Positions 1 to 8,534 of a stretch of DNA of 64,000 bases are shown one piece after another. This DNA comes from Streptomyces sp. NBC_00659 (lineage in GTDB: Bacteria; Actinomycetota; Actinomycetes; Streptomycetales; Streptomycetaceae), in assembly GCF_036226925.1 (NCBI RefSeq), contig NZ_CP109031.1, positions 5,890,001-5,954,000 on the forward strand, read 5' to 3'. Position 1 is the stretch's first letter, and each line of letters begins with the position of its first letter. Position numbers and translations under genes: made by a program. The notes beneath the pieces were generated by a model, which saw only the letters and a program-made list of their open reading frames with translations, was not told the DNA's origin and ran no database searches.

Positions 1-1314
1 GTCCTCGCGCTGGCCGTGATGGCGGTCCTCGCCCTCCCCGTCCTGTCGCTGCACCTCGGCGCCACCGACCAGGGCAACGACGACAGCACGACGACGACCA
101 GGCAGGCCTACGACCTGCTCGCCGAGGGCTTCGGACCCGGCTTCAACGGCCCCTTGCAGGTGGTCGTGACCGGCGGTGACACCGACGCCCTGGCGAAGAG
201 CATCGGCGGCACGCCCGGGGTGGCCGCGGTCGCCGCGCTGCCGCCCGCCAACGGCGTGACGGTGATCCAGGTGGTGCCGACGACCTCACCGCAGTCGGTG
301 AAGACCGACGACCTCATCGACACCCTGCGGGACCGGGTGATCCCGGACGCCGGGGCGAGCGCCCACGTCGGCGGCGTGACCGCCGTGTCGAAGGACTTCG
401 CCACGATCACCGGCGACCGGCTGCCCTGGTTCGTCGCCACGATCATCGGCCTCGGCTTCCTGCTCCTGCTGATCGCCTTCCGCTCCCTGGTGGTCCCGCT
501 GACGGCCGCCCTGATGAACCTGATCGCGGCCGCCGCGTCCTTCGGCGTCCTGGTCGCGGTCTTCCAGTGGGGCTGGGGCCTGGAACTGCTGGGCCTCGGC
601 AAGGAGGGCCCGATCAACGCCTTCCTGCCCGTCATCATGCTCTCGCTCCTCTTCGGCCTCTCCATGGACTACCAGGTGTTCCTGGTGAGCCGCATGCACG
701 AGGAGTGGGTGCACACCAAGGACAACGCGCGCGCGGTGCGGGTCGGGCTGGCGGAGACCGGCCGGGTCATCAACTCGGCCGCCCTGATCATGGTGTGCGT
801 CTTCCTCGCCTTCGTCCTGAGCGGTGACGCGGGAGCGGCGATGGCGGGCGTCGGCCTCGCGGCCGCGGTCGCCCTGGACGCCTTCATCCTCCGTACGGCC
901 CTGGTCCCCGCCGCGATGCACCTGCTCGGCAACTCCAACTGGTGGCTGCCCGCGGCCCTGGACAAGCGGCTGCCGCATCTGGCGGTGGAGCCCGCCGAGG
1001 AGCCGTCCGGTGACGCGGCTCCGGTCCGGGGCGGGGCCTCGGCCGTGCACGGGTTCGTCCGTGACGCGGAGGGCGAGGCGGTCGACGGGGCAATCCTCAC
1101 GCTGCTGTCCAAGGGAGGCCGCCAGCTGGACCGGGTGACCTCGCTGGCCGACGGTTCCTACATCGTCTCGGTCCCGGCCCCGGGGACGTATCTGCTGTCG
1201 GCGACGGCCCGTTCGTACGGGACGCGGGCACACCACGTCGTCGTCACGGACGAGCCGCTGGTGCACGACGTGGAGCTGGTCCAGGGAGAGGTGGACGCCG
1301 ACGCGGTCAACTGA
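1..1314 (+). CDS. MMPL/RND-family membrane transporter, C-terminal part (5' end outside window)
   Basis: The reading frame is open from the first base, so only about the last 437 residues are visible. They begin in a hydrophobic helix, pass through an extracytoplasmic loop, and then a block of closely spaced membrane helices (about residues 140-315 of the visible part) with the MMPL-type stretch GLSMDYQVFLVSRMHEE. MMPL proteins export lipids or hydrophobic molecules using the proton motive force. After the last helix there is a soluble tail of about 110 residues (VHGFVRDAEGEAVDGAILTL... DGSYIVSVPAPGTY) that resembles a carboxypeptidase-regulatory-like beta-sandwich, an uncommon addition to MMPL proteins. 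The next gene (TetR) converges on it. The family call is firm; the substrate is unknown. Confidence 0.9.
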   Translation, partial: VLALAVMAVLALPVLSLHLGATDQGNDDSTTTTRQAYDLLAEGFGPGFNGPLQVVVTGGDTDALAKSIGGTPGVAAVAALPPANGVTVIQVVPTTSPQSVKTDDLIDTLRDRVIPDAGASAHVGGVTAVSKDFATITGDRLPWFVATIIGLGFLLLLIAFRSLVVPLTAALMNLIAAAASFGVLVAVFQWGWGLELLGLGKEGPINAFLPVIMLSLLFGLSMDYQVFLVSRMHEEWVHTKDNARAVRVGLAETGRVINSAALIMVCVFLAFVLSGDAGAAMAGVGLAAAVALDAFILRTALVPAAMHLLGNSNWWLPAALDKRLPHLAVEPAEEPSGDAAPVRGGASAVHGFVRDAEGEAVDGAILTLLSKGGRQLDRVTSLADGSYIVSVPAPGTYLLSATARSYGTRAHHVVVTDEPLVHDVELVQGEVDADAVN

Positions 1315-1346
1315 GGCCGCCGGACGCCGGATCTTCCCCGGCGCGG

Positions 1347-1372
1347 GGGGCGTCCGCCTCGGCGGGCGCCCC
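1347..1372. terminator. GC-rich hairpin between convergent genes
   Basis: An inverted repeat (GGGGCGTCCGCC paired with GGCGGGCGCCCC, one G-U pair, very short loop) lies directly before the stop codon of the minus-strand TetR gene and 30 bases after the MMPL stop. It could terminate both convergent genes. There is no long T-tract, as is usual in Streptomyces. Confidence 0.5.
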
Positions 1373-2206
1373 TCAGCCCGTTTCCCCCGCCGGGCCGGCC
1401 GGGCCTCGGTCCGTCTTCCTCGCCGGGTCGGGCAGCGCCTTCGTCATCCCCGGCAGGAAGTCCGTGAACAGCTCGTGCACCTCGTGGACGAGGGGCCGCA
1501 GCAGACGGAAGCGGGCCAGGGAGACGCCGCGCGCCGTCAGACGCGCGCCGCGCTCGGCGAGCCGGTAGCTGCGCTCGCGGCTCTCGGTGCGGTCGAAGAC
1601 CCAGTACAGGACGAGCCCCATCTGGGAGAGCCACATCAGCTCGGGCAGCACCTCGCGCAGTTCCTCCGGCACCTTGGTCTTCGCCCCAGCCAGCACTTCC
1701 TTGTGGACGCTGATGGCCTCCGCGCGCGCGTGCTCCGACTCGGGGGAGAAGGGGCTGAGGGGACTGTCCGGGTCGGCGGCGTTCTTGAAGAACTGCACGG
1801 CGAACTCGTGGTACGGCGTGGCGATGTCCAGCCACACCTTCAGGACACCGCCCAGCCGGGCCTCCAGGTCCGTCTCACGGTCCAGTACCTCCCGGACCGC
1901 CTCCCGGTGTTCGGCGGCGATCCGGTCGTAGAAGCCCTGGATCAGGTGTTCCTTGCCGGCGAAGTAGTAGTACGCGTTGCCGACGGAGACCCCGGCCTCC
2001 TGGGCGATGGCGCGCATCGTCGTCTTGTCGTACCCCCGTTCCTGGAAGAGCCGCATCGCGGTCTCCAGGATCAGGGCCCGGGTCTGTTCGCTCTTCGCCG
2101 GGCTCTTCGCCTCCTTGCCCGGGGACTTGGCGGGTTCGGAGGCCGCGGTGGGCTCGTCGGGCTCGGAGGACCCGATGGGGCCGGGGCTGTCTGTCGGTGC
2201 TGGCAC
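1373..2206 (-). CDS. TetR/AcrR-family transcriptional regulator
   Basis: A 277-residue protein with a Pro/Glu/Lys-rich, probably disordered N-terminus of about 40 residues. A TetR DNA-binding domain follows at about residues 42-90: QTRALILETAMRLFQERGYDKT is the first helix region, and MRAIAQEAGVSVGNAYYYF is the helix-turn-helix with the characteristic YYYF end. The rest is the helical ligand-binding/dimer domain. It starts 9 bases after the stop of the DCC gene and on the same strand, so it is probably the last gene of the three-gene operon 3156-1373. The two TTGAAC-N2-GTTCAA palindromes in front of that operon are good candidates for its operators, making it autoregulatory (inference). The start is GTG with a weak ribosome site. 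Confidence 0.88.
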   Translation of the reverse strand: MPAPTDSPGPIGSSEPDEPTAASEPAKSPGKEAKSPAKSEQTRALILETAMRLFQERGYDKTTMRAIAQEAGVSVGNAYYYFAGKEHLIQGFYDRIAAEHREAVREVLDRETDLEARLGGVLKVWLDIATPYHEFAVQFFKNAADPDSPLSPFSPESEHARAEAISVHKEVLAGAKTKVPEELREVLPELMWLSQMGLVLYWVFDRTESRERSYRLAERGARLTARGVSLARFRLLRPLVHEVHELFTDFLPGMTKALPDPARKTDRGPAGPAGETG

Positions 2207-2215
2207 GGGACGAGC

Positions 2216-2752
2216 CTAACGAGTGGGAACGGCCGGACATTCGCCGCTGTCGCAGGCGGGCGGCTCGAAGGTCCATCCGGCGGTCGGGTCGTAGCTCCAT
2301 CCGTCGCCCCACCGGTACGCGCCGCCGCCCCATCGCCGCTGGGACGTCCGGGACGCCTGCGCCTCGCGCCACTTGGCGGCGGCGAGGGTCGCGCCCCTGG
2401 CCAGCCTCGCCCCCGTGGGAGTGCTCAGCCGATGGGCCAGCGCCCGGTACTCGCGCAGCGCCCACAGGGTGACGATCCAGGCGGCGGTTCCCTGGTAGAC
2501 CTGCCCGGCGTCCCCCACGACGGTGATCTCGTCCAGGGTGGCGCGGTGGTCGAGCCCTGGACAGCTCCGGGCGGCCTCCTCCGAACCGGCCGGCACGAAC
2601 CGCAGCGGTACGAGCTGCGCCTGCCCGGCGAGCCACTTCTTCAGGAAGGCGCACAGCGGGCAGTGCGCGTCGTAGAGGACGGTGAGCCCGAGGACCGGGA
2701 CGCGTGCCGCGTCCCGGTCCCGGGTGGCCGGTGCGCCGGTCACCGGTCTCAC
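2216..2752 (-). CDS. DCC-family thiol-disulfide oxidoreductase-like protein (DUF393)
   Basis: A protein of 178 residues starting at a GTG that overlaps the stop of the upstream membrane-protein gene (GTGA), so translation is coupled. Near the N-terminus LTVLYDAHCPLCAFLKKWL carries the DxxCPLC motif typical of the DCC/DUF393 family, which is thioredoxin-related, with a CxxC pair. The C-terminal third is rich in Trp and Tyr (GWSYDPTAGWTF) and ends with a CDSGEC segment. It lies between a small membrane protein and a TetR regulator, so a redox or stress role at the membrane is plausible but not proven. Longer in-frame starts upstream would cover most of the neighbouring gene and are rejected. 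Confidence 0.82.
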   Translation of the reverse strand: MRPVTGAPATRDRDAARVPVLGLTVLYDAHCPLCAFLKKWLAGQAQLVPLRFVPAGSEEAARSCPGLDHRATLDEITVVGDAGQVYQGTAAWIVTLWALREYRALAHRLSTPTGARLARGATLAAAKWREAQASRTSQRRWGGGAYRWGDGWSYDPTAGWTFEPPACDSGECPAVPTR

Positions 2753-3156
2753 GCCCCGGCCGCGGGGGCGGCCCAGTCCGTCGGCCGCACCGGCGGAGTC
2801 TGCTCGCGCTCCATGACACCCCGCCGCCGGATCTTGTTGAGGGCGTAGACGTTGCCCAGGTGCATGACGCCGAGCACCAGCAGGACGACACCCAGCTTGG
2901 TCGACAGGGCCTCGAAGATCTCGCGGGCGTTGGAGATCTCGTCGCTCTGGTGCAGATAGAGCGCGACGAAGCCCAGGTTGACGAGGTAGAAGCCCACCAC
3001 CAGCAGGTGGTTGACGGCGTCGGCGAGCTTCTCGTTGCCGTGCAGGACGTCCGACAGGAAGATCCGTCCGTTGTGGCTCAGCGTGCGCGCCACCCAGACC
3101 GTCAGCGCGATGCTGACCAGCAGATAGATGACGTAAGCGACGACTGTGAGGTCCAT
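2749..3156 (-). CDS. Small integral membrane protein, first gene of TetR-controlled operon
   Basis: A 135-residue protein with three hydrophobic segments at about residues 5-24, 47-66 and 86-106, separated by charged loops. The C-terminus is Pro/Ala-rich and probably cytoplasmic. I do not recognise a named family. ATG 3156 is preceded by a purine-rich AAGGGGTGGGG ribosome site. A clear promoter lies upstream with palindromic operators on both sides of its start point. Overlap with the DCC gene and the 9-base gap to the TetR gene support one operon of membrane protein, DCC protein and regulator. Confidence 0.8.
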   Translation of the reverse strand: MDLTVVAYVIYLLVSIALTVWVARTLSHNGRIFLSDVLHGNEKLADAVNHLLVVGFYLVNLGFVALYLHQSDEISNAREIFEALSTKLGVVLLVLGVMHLGNVYALNKIRRRGVMEREQTPPVRPTDWAAPAAGA

Positions 3157-3170
3157 GTCCCCACCCCTTC

Positions 3171-3184
3171 TTGAACGCGTTCAA
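3171..3184. promoter_or_regulatory. Palindromic operator 1, TTGAACGCGTTCAA
   Basis: A perfect 14-bp palindrome just upstream of the ribosome site of the gene starting at 3156. It lies about 10-24 bases after the predicted transcription start, where a bound repressor would block elongation or initiation. It has the same half-sites as operator 2. Confidence 0.7.
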
Positions 3185-3200
3185 AACGCTGTCTGGGATG

Positions 3201-3229
3201 AATGTAGACCTCTTTTTGAACATGTTCAA
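3201..3229 (-). promoter_or_regulatory. Promoter with operator 2 (TTGAACATGTTCAA, 3216-3229) on the -35 element
   Basis: On the minus strand TTGAAC (3229-3224), a 17-base spacer and TACATT (3206-3201) form a good sigma-70/HrdB-type promoter. The -35 hexamer is the left half-site of a perfect palindrome TTGAACATGTTCAA. Together with the second palindrome 45 bases downstream, this is a textbook arrangement for repression by a dimeric regulator. The TetR gene at the end of the operon is the obvious candidate. Confidence 0.68.
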
Positions 3230-3326
3230 GTCGTATCGGGAGTGGGCGTCGGAGGGCTCGGGCCGCACTGCCTCCGCACGGCGGCCGGGGGTGGGACGCG
3301 AAGGGTCGCCCCGGCTGTCGCCCCCG

Positions 3327-3752
3327 CTATCGCCGGGCTCCGCGGGCGAGTTCGGGCCGCTTGGTGTAGTCCGTCAGCCCGATGACATTGCCCCAGGGGT
3401 CCGCGAACTCGACCGTCCAGCCGGTGGCGCCGGAGAAGGGCCCGTCGAGGGTCGCGATGCCCGCCGCGGCCAGCGAGCGGGCCGCGGCGCGGGCGTCCGG
3501 CACCTCCAGCCACAGCCGCGGCGACGCCCACGGCGGCGGCCGGTGGCTCAGCTCCTCGTCCAGCCGCAGCAGCACCCCGGGCGTCTCCTTGCCCACCTTC
3601 AGTACCGCGATCCCGGCCTCGTCCAGCCGGAACGCCGGCGGAAGCCCGGCGCGCTCGTAGAAACCCACGGCCTCGCCGAGATCCCCGACGGGCAGCAGCA
3701 CGTTGTCGAGCCCGAGCAGCTCGGACATTCCCTGTGACACGTCATCTGACAT
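3327..3752 (-). CDS. VOC-superfamily (glyoxalase/bleomycin-resistance-like) protein
   Basis: A protein of 141 residues with one VOC module. LDNVLLPVGDLGEAVGFYERAG is its first beta-alpha unit, and TVEFADPWGNVIGLTDY is the typical last strand with the DPxGN motif. VOC proteins bind a metal and a small ligand and act as lyases, dioxygenases or resistance binders; the substrate cannot be read from the sequence. An inner ATG at 3728 (MSELLGL) is an equally reasonable start, since neither has a strong ribosome site. It is monocistronic as far as seen, and divergent from the Uma2 gene. Confidence 0.82.
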   Translation of the reverse strand: MSDDVSQGMSELLGLDNVLLPVGDLGEAVGFYERAGLPPAFRLDEAGIAVLKVGKETPGVLLRLDEELSHRPPPWASPRLWLEVPDARAAARSLAAAGIATLDGPFSGATGWTVEFADPWGNVIGLTDYTKRPELARGARR

Positions 3753-3897
3753 GCCATCAGGTTAGGAGCGGGCGACGGGGGGAGGGGGAAGGGCTGACCG
3801 CGGACCGAACATGTGATCACCCGTTGAGGTCAAGCGCCCTGTATTTCCCCTGGGTACGCTGAATCGACAGGCGAGACTCCGGCCCATGGGAGCACTG

Positions 3898-4533
3898 ATG
3901 AGCGCCGCATCCGAGAACGGGCTCGACGACGAGCCGGCGTACCGCTGGCCGATCCCGCCCCTCGAGGGCTGGACCGCGGACGACCTCGACCGGATTCCGG
4001 GCCTCCCGCCGCACACGGAGTTGATCGACGGGAGTCTCGTCTTCATGAGTCCGCAGACCGCTTTTCACGGACGCTGTATGCGTCTGCTGGAGAACACTCT
4101 CCTGGAGCAGGCGCCGGACCATCTCGACGTCGTACGAGAGATGACGATCAGACTCGACGCCAAGAACCGGCCCGAGCCGGATGTCATGGTGTTTCCGGTG
4201 GACGCGAACACGGGGCCGGACCAGACCTGGTACGAGCCCGAGGACATCCTCCTGGCCGTCGAAGTGGTCTCGCCCGACTCTCGCGAACGCGACCGGGAGG
4301 TCAAACTCCGCAAGTACGCCGAGGCCGGGGTCCCGCACTTCTGGCGTGTGGAACAGGACGAGGACAAGGGCCTGCCCGTCGTCTACGTCTACGAGCTGGA
4401 CCCGGCCACCAAGTCGTACGCCCTCACCGGAATCTTCCACGACCGGCTCAAGGTCACCGTCCCCTTCGAGATCGAGATCGATCTGACGGCCGTCGACAGG
4501 CGGAGGGGCGGATCGGAGCCGGTGGCGGACTGA
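3898..4533 (+). CDS. Uma2-family (DUF820) restriction-endonuclease-fold protein
   Basis: A 211-residue protein. The order ELIDGSLVFMSP, PEPDVMVF, LAVEVVSPDSRERDREVKLRKYAEAGVPHFW is the classic Uma2 pattern. The conserved Asp of PEPDV, the Glu of VEVVSP and the Lys of KLRKY form a PD-(D/E)xK-like active site. The family is greatly expanded in Streptomyces and cyanobacteria and its role is unknown; nuclease activity is predicted from the fold only. I chose ATG 3898 rather than ATG 3886 because GGGAG at 3887-3891 is spaced correctly for it. A decayed relative may lie at 24121-24300. Confidence 0.85.
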   Translation: MSAASENGLDDEPAYRWPIPPLEGWTADDLDRIPGLPPHTELIDGSLVFMSPQTAFHGRCMRLLENTLLEQAPDHLDVVREMTIRLDAKNRPEPDVMVFPVDANTGPDQTWYEPEDILLAVEVVSPDSRERDREVKLRKYAEAGVPHFWRVEQDEDKGLPVVYVYELDPATKSYALTGIFHDRLKVTVPFEIEIDLTAVDRRRGGSEPVAD

Positions 4534-4599
4534 GCTGACGGCGGACGACAGATCGGGGCCGGTGACCGATTGTCAGTGGGGGCTCGTACTGTCGTCCGC

Positions 4600-4992
4600 A
4601 TGGGAATGGTGATGTTCGTCGACGAGACGACCAGTGGGAGCCGGGGCGCCGGCTGGGGGCTCGCGATCGACGAGGAGCGGCTCGCGGTGCGCGAGTTGAT
4701 CCGGCGGCGGGTCTTCCAGGAGGTCGCCGAGTACAACGCTGACATGCCGGAGGTGTTCCAGGGGCTCGTGCAGCCCGAGAACACCGAGCGCGTGCTGAAC
4801 GGCTACGCGATGCGCACGCCCCGCCTGATCGACCCGGAGGCACAGACCGAGCTGGCGCTCCGGGCCTTCGCCGGGAACGGCTTCCTGGTGCTCGTGGGGG
4901 AGCGTCAGGTGACCGACCTCGACGAGGAGATCGAGCTGGTCCTGGGCACCGAGGTCACCTTCCTCAAGCTCGTCGCACTGGTGGGGGGATGA
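4600..4992 (+). CDS. Hypothetical protein, partner of the DUF4132 gene
   Basis: A 130-residue acidic, probably soluble and helical protein that I cannot assign to a family. The start at ATG 4600 removes a poorly supported TTG extension. Its last four bases overlap the start codon of the DUF4132 gene (ATGA), so the two are translationally coupled and probably work together. No signal peptide, membrane segment or metal motif is visible. Confidence 0.7.
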   Translation: MGMVMFVDETTSGSRGAGWGLAIDEERLAVRELIRRRVFQEVAEYNADMPEVFQGLVQPENTERVLNGYAMRTPRLIDPEAQTELALRAFAGNGFLVLVGERQVTDLDEEIELVLGTEVTFLKLVALVGG

Positions 4993-7454
4993 CGATGAGC
5001 GGCACCGGGCGATGGGGGCAGCGGATCCGTGAGCGGGTGGCCGAGGGCGACATGGGAGAGCTCGCCACCGAGCTCCTCAAGATCGCCGCGGCCAACAGGA
5101 ACTACTGGGGCGGGGGTTGGGACGAGGTTCTCGACGCGCTGCGGCCGCTGCCCGCCGAGCAGCGGACCAGGCTGGCCGGCGCGCTGGTGGAGCGCTATCA
5201 CTCGGTCGGCAGGAAATCCGTCGCGCAGATCAACGTGCTGACCCTGGTCGGCGTCGTCTCCCGCGGTCTTCCCGGGGACCCGCTCGCCGCCGAACGGCTG
5301 CAGCTGTTGGACGGACTCGGCCGGACGTACGACTACGGGTACGGGGTGCGCATGGACGTACTGGCGGAGGCCGAGCTGGCGGCCGGCCGCCGGCTGGCCC
5401 CCGCTGTCGTCGCGGCGTTCCGCCGCGCGGGCGTGGACGCCTACCGCCCCGAGTACGTCGTGGAGTTGATGAAGAAGGTCACGGAACCCGTCCTCAACGT
5501 CGGTGAGGAATGGGCCGAACAGGCCATGCGGGACGGCTCCGCCCCCGACTGGCAGGCACTGCTCGCGCACTTGACGGGCGCGACCGCCTCCAAGCCCTCC
5601 GCCAGGTGGGACAAGCGGGCCCGACTCCTTGCCGAACCCCTGGGCGTCGACAGTGTCCGCGCCGCCGCGGTGTCCTGGCTCGCCCTCGTCGGCCGCCCCC
5701 GGACGTTCCCGCTGGACGGCCAGGTCTACGGCTCGGACATGAACGACGTCTACGACCCCTACAACGCCAACGCCCTGCGCGGCCTCGCCTGGCTGGTCTC
5801 CCTCCTGCCGCCCCACCCCGACACCGCACGGGTCCTCGGCGCGCTCGTCGAGACTTCCCTGAAGAAGGTCGCCGGACTCGGCCCGCGCAATCCGAAGGTC
5901 GCCAACGCCGCCGTGTTCGCGCTGTCCCGCCTCGGCGGCGAGTCCGCCCTCGCCGAACTGGCCAGGCTCGCCACCCGGGTGACGTACAAGATCACGGCGA
6001 GGCTCCTCGACGGAGCGCTCCAGGCTCGGGCCACCGCTCTCGGGCTCACCCGGGAGGAGATCGAGGAACTGGCCGTCCCGGCGTACGGGCTCACCGACGT
6101 CGGGCGGGCGCGTCACGAGTTCGGCGACAACACCGCGCTCCTCGAAGTCCAGGGCTCACGCGCCGCGCTGAGCTGGCGCAACGCGAGCGGCAAGGCCGTC
6201 AAGAGCGTGCCCGCCGCCGTACGGCGCGACCACGCCGAGGAGCTCAAGGAGCTCAAGGCGGCCCTCAAGGACATCGACAAGATGCTCTCGGCGCAGACCG
6301 AACGCCTGGACCGGCAGTTCCTGGGCCGGCGTACCTGGGCGTACGACACCTGGCGCAAGCGCTACCTCGACCACCCCCTCGTCGGCACCCTCGCTCGCCG
6401 CCTCCTGTGGACGGTCGACGGCACACCGGTCGGCTTCGCGAACGGCGAGCTGTCCACCCTGGCCGATGCCCCGGTGACGTCGGGCCAGGAGGTCACCCTC
6501 TGGCATCCGGTCGGCCGTGAGCCCGCCGAGGTCGTCGCCTGGCGGGACTGGCTGGAGCGGCACGAGATCACCCAGCCCTTCAAGCAGGCCCACCGCGAGA
6601 TCTACCTCCTCACCGACGCCGAGCGCGCGACGGGCACGTACTCGAACCGTTTCGCCGCGCACTTCGTGCGCCAGCACCAGTTCAACTCCTTGGCCGCCAT
6701 CAGGGGCTGGCGCAACAAGCTCCGCCTCTGCGTCGACGACGAGGCGCCCCCGGCCACCCGGGAGCTGCCCCAGTGGGGGCTGCGCGCCGAGTACTGGATC
6801 ACCGGTGACGGCGAGTACGGCGAGGACACCACCGAGTCAGGCAGCTATCTGCGGCTGCGCACCGACCAGGTGCGCTTCTACCCGATCGGCGCCCCGCAGA
6901 ACTCGGCGCACTGCTACGGCGGCGAGTACCGCATGTGGCTGCGCGACGGCCGGGACCCGGTCGAACCCCTGCCGCTCACCGAGATCCCCCCGCTCGTCCT
7001 GTCCGAAGTCCTCCGCGACGTCGACCTGTTCGTCGGAGTCTCCAGCGTCGGCAACGACCCGGCCTGGCAGGACGGCGGCCCCGGCGGCCGCTTCCAGGAG
7101 TACTGGACGTCGTACGGCTTCGGCGATCTGAACGAGACCGCGCAGACCCGCCGCGCCCTGCTCGACCGGCTGATCCCCCGGCTGGCGATAGCCGACCGCT
7201 GCACCCTGGAGGGCCGCTTCCTGCACGTGAAGGGCGAGCGGCACACGTACAAGATCCATCTGGGCTCGGGCAACATCCTGATGAGCCCGAACGACCAGTA
7301 CCTGTGCATCGTCGCGAAGTCCGTCGCGGGAGGACCCCGGGCCGGCTATCTGCCCTTCGAGGGCGACGGGATGCTCGCGGTGATCCTCAGCAAGGCGATG
7401 CTGCTGGCGGACGACCTGCGGATCACGGACCCGACGATCCTGAGCCAGTTGTGA
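4989..7454 (+). CDS. DUF4132 domain-containing protein
   Basis: A large soluble protein of 821 residues. The N-terminal 370 residues are helical and HEAT-like, with many Leu/Ala/Arg helices. The C-terminal half (from about residue 410) matches DUF4132, with LKDIDKMLSAQTERLDRQFLGRRTWAYDTWRKRYLDHPLVG as its opening, and further marks LWHPVG, QPFKQAHREIYLLTDAE and the terminal GNILMSPNDQYLCIV. E. coli MolR/YehI belong to the same family; no biochemical role is established. It is coupled to the small gene upstream through an ATGA overlap, and no further gene follows on the strand for 139 bases. Confidence 0.85.
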   Translation: MTMSGTGRWGQRIRERVAEGDMGELATELLKIAAANRNYWGGGWDEVLDALRPLPAEQRTRLAGALVERYHSVGRKSVAQINVLTLVGVVSRGLPGDPLAAERLQLLDGLGRTYDYGYGVRMDVLAEAELAAGRRLAPAVVAAFRRAGVDAYRPEYVVELMKKVTEPVLNVGEEWAEQAMRDGSAPDWQALLAHLTGATASKPSARWDKRARLLAEPLGVDSVRAAAVSWLALVGRPRTFPLDGQVYGSDMNDVYDPYNANALRGLAWLVSLLPPHPDTARVLGALVETSLKKVAGLGPRNPKVANAAVFALSRLGGESALAELARLATRVTYKITARLLDGALQARATALGLTREEIEELAVPAYGLTDVGRARHEFGDNTALLEVQGSRAALSWRNASGKAVKSVPAAVRRDHAEELKELKAALKDIDKMLSAQTERLDRQFLGRRTWAYDTWRKRYLDHPLVGTLARRLLWTVDGTPVGFANGELSTLADAPVTSGQEVTLWHPVGREPAEVVAWRDWLERHEITQPFKQAHREIYLLTDAERATGTYSNRFAAHFVRQHQFNSLAAIRGWRNKLRLCVDDEAPPATRELPQWGLRAEYWITGDGEYGEDTTESGSYLRLRTDQVRFYPIGAPQNSAHCYGGEYRMWLRDGRDPVEPLPLTEIPPLVLSEVLRDVDLFVGVSSVGNDPAWQDGGPGGRFQEYWTSYGFGDLNETAQTRRALLDRLIPRLAIADRCTLEGRFLHVKGERHTYKIHLGSGNILMSPNDQYLCIVAKSVAGGPRAGYLPFEGDGMLAVILSKAMLLADDLRITDPTILSQL

Positions 7455-7593
7455 TCAGGAAGCCGGTTCGGGGAGTCGGCAACGGCCGATGTGTGCCGAA
7501 CGACCCGGAAAACCCGGACCGAAAGGCCCAAGGACTGGGGACCACCTCCTGTGCTAAAACGCCGGTGCGGTGCATAACGTCGTTGCTGTGCCG

Positions 7594-8433
7594 ATGACAA
7601 TTCCCGCAACCATTGCCGAATCCACCGATCTAGCCGTCAAGAAGTCCCGGCTTGTCCGCTCGCCGGCCCGTTATCTGGTCTCCGCGATGCTCGCCGGCAT
7701 CTACATCGGCGTCGGCGAGATCCTGATGCTCAGCGTTGCGGGGCCACTGGAGGCAAGCCATTCGGGCGTCGTCAGGCTGGTGGAGGGCGCGGTGTTCCCC
7801 GTCGCCCTGCTGCTGGTGCTGTTCGCCGGTGCCGATCTGTTCACGAGCCAGTGCATGACCATGACGTTCGGCGTGCTCAGCCGCCGGACCAAGTGGGCGG
7901 ACCTGGCACGGGTCTGGGTGATGTCGCTGGTCGGCAACCTGGTGGGCGCCGTGGTCTTCGCCCTGTTCATAGGCATGGCCGGGACCCTCAAGTCCGGCCC
8001 CTCCTCCAGCCTGCTGGGCTCTCTGCTGGCCGCGAAGGAATCCGCGTCGGGCGGAGAGCTGTTCGCACGCGCCGTGCTCTGCAACATGCTGGTGTGCCTG
8101 GCCGTGTGGATGTTCACCCGGGCCTCGGGCGACGGCGCGAAGGCCACCATGGTGTGGTGGCCGGTGTTCGCCTTCGTCGCCAGCGGATTCGAGCACAGCA
8201 TCGCCAACATGTCGCTGTTCTCGCTCGGCATCGTCAACGGTCAGGCGGAGGTCGGTGACCTCGCCCGCAACCTCGCGTTCACCGTTCCGGGCAACATCGT
8301 GGGCGGAGCGGTGCTGGTCGCCGCCGCGTACTGGTTCGCGAACGACGGCGGCCGTACGGCCGTCGTCAAAGCCCCCACCGAATCATCCGTCCCGGCCCAG
8401 GACGCCACCCCCCGCACCCTCACCAGGGTCTGA
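7594..8433 (+). CDS. Formate/nitrite transporter (FNT) family channel
   Basis: A protein of 279 residues from ATG 7594 (GTG 7570 is an alternative) with six hydrophobic segments. The family pattern is visible: an N-terminal Lys/Arg-flanked helix (MLAGIYIGVGEILML), the loop FAGADLFTSQCMTMTFG, the segment VWVMSLVGNLVGAVVF, and ASGFEHSIANMSLFS, the FNT signature with the conserved His of the selectivity gate. FNT pentamers carry formate, nitrite, hydrosulfide or lactate; the substrate here is open. It is monocistronic, with a very strong terminator downstream. Confidence 0.88.
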   Translation: MTIPATIAESTDLAVKKSRLVRSPARYLVSAMLAGIYIGVGEILMLSVAGPLEASHSGVVRLVEGAVFPVALLLVLFAGADLFTSQCMTMTFGVLSRRTKWADLARVWVMSLVGNLVGAVVFALFIGMAGTLKSGPSSSLLGSLLAAKESASGGELFARAVLCNMLVCLAVWMFTRASGDGAKATMVWWPVFAFVASGFEHSIANMSLFSLGIVNGQAEVGDLARNLAFTVPGNIVGGAVLVAAAYWFANDGGRTAVVKAPTESSVPAQDATPRTLTRV

Positions 8434-8476
8434 CCCCCGGTCTCTGAACGGTGCCGCGCGGCTGACGTCGGCAGAC

Positions 8477-8518
8477 ACACCGAGGGCCCCGTTCCTGCAG
8501 GAACGGGGCCCTCGGTGT
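8477..8518. terminator. Bidirectional terminator, 21-bp perfect stem
   Basis: A 42-base perfect inverted repeat centred on CTGCAG, between the end of the FNT gene (plus) and the end of sdhB (minus). Its position between two convergent stops and its symmetry fit a shared terminator. Confidence 0.85.
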
Positions 8519-8534
8519 CGTAGCGGAACAGACC

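Noticed and set aside
3171..3229. SOS/LexA box
   Set aside because: TTGAAC-N2-GTTCAA differs from the actinobacterial LexA box TCGAAC-N4-GTTCGA in both outer bases and spacing.
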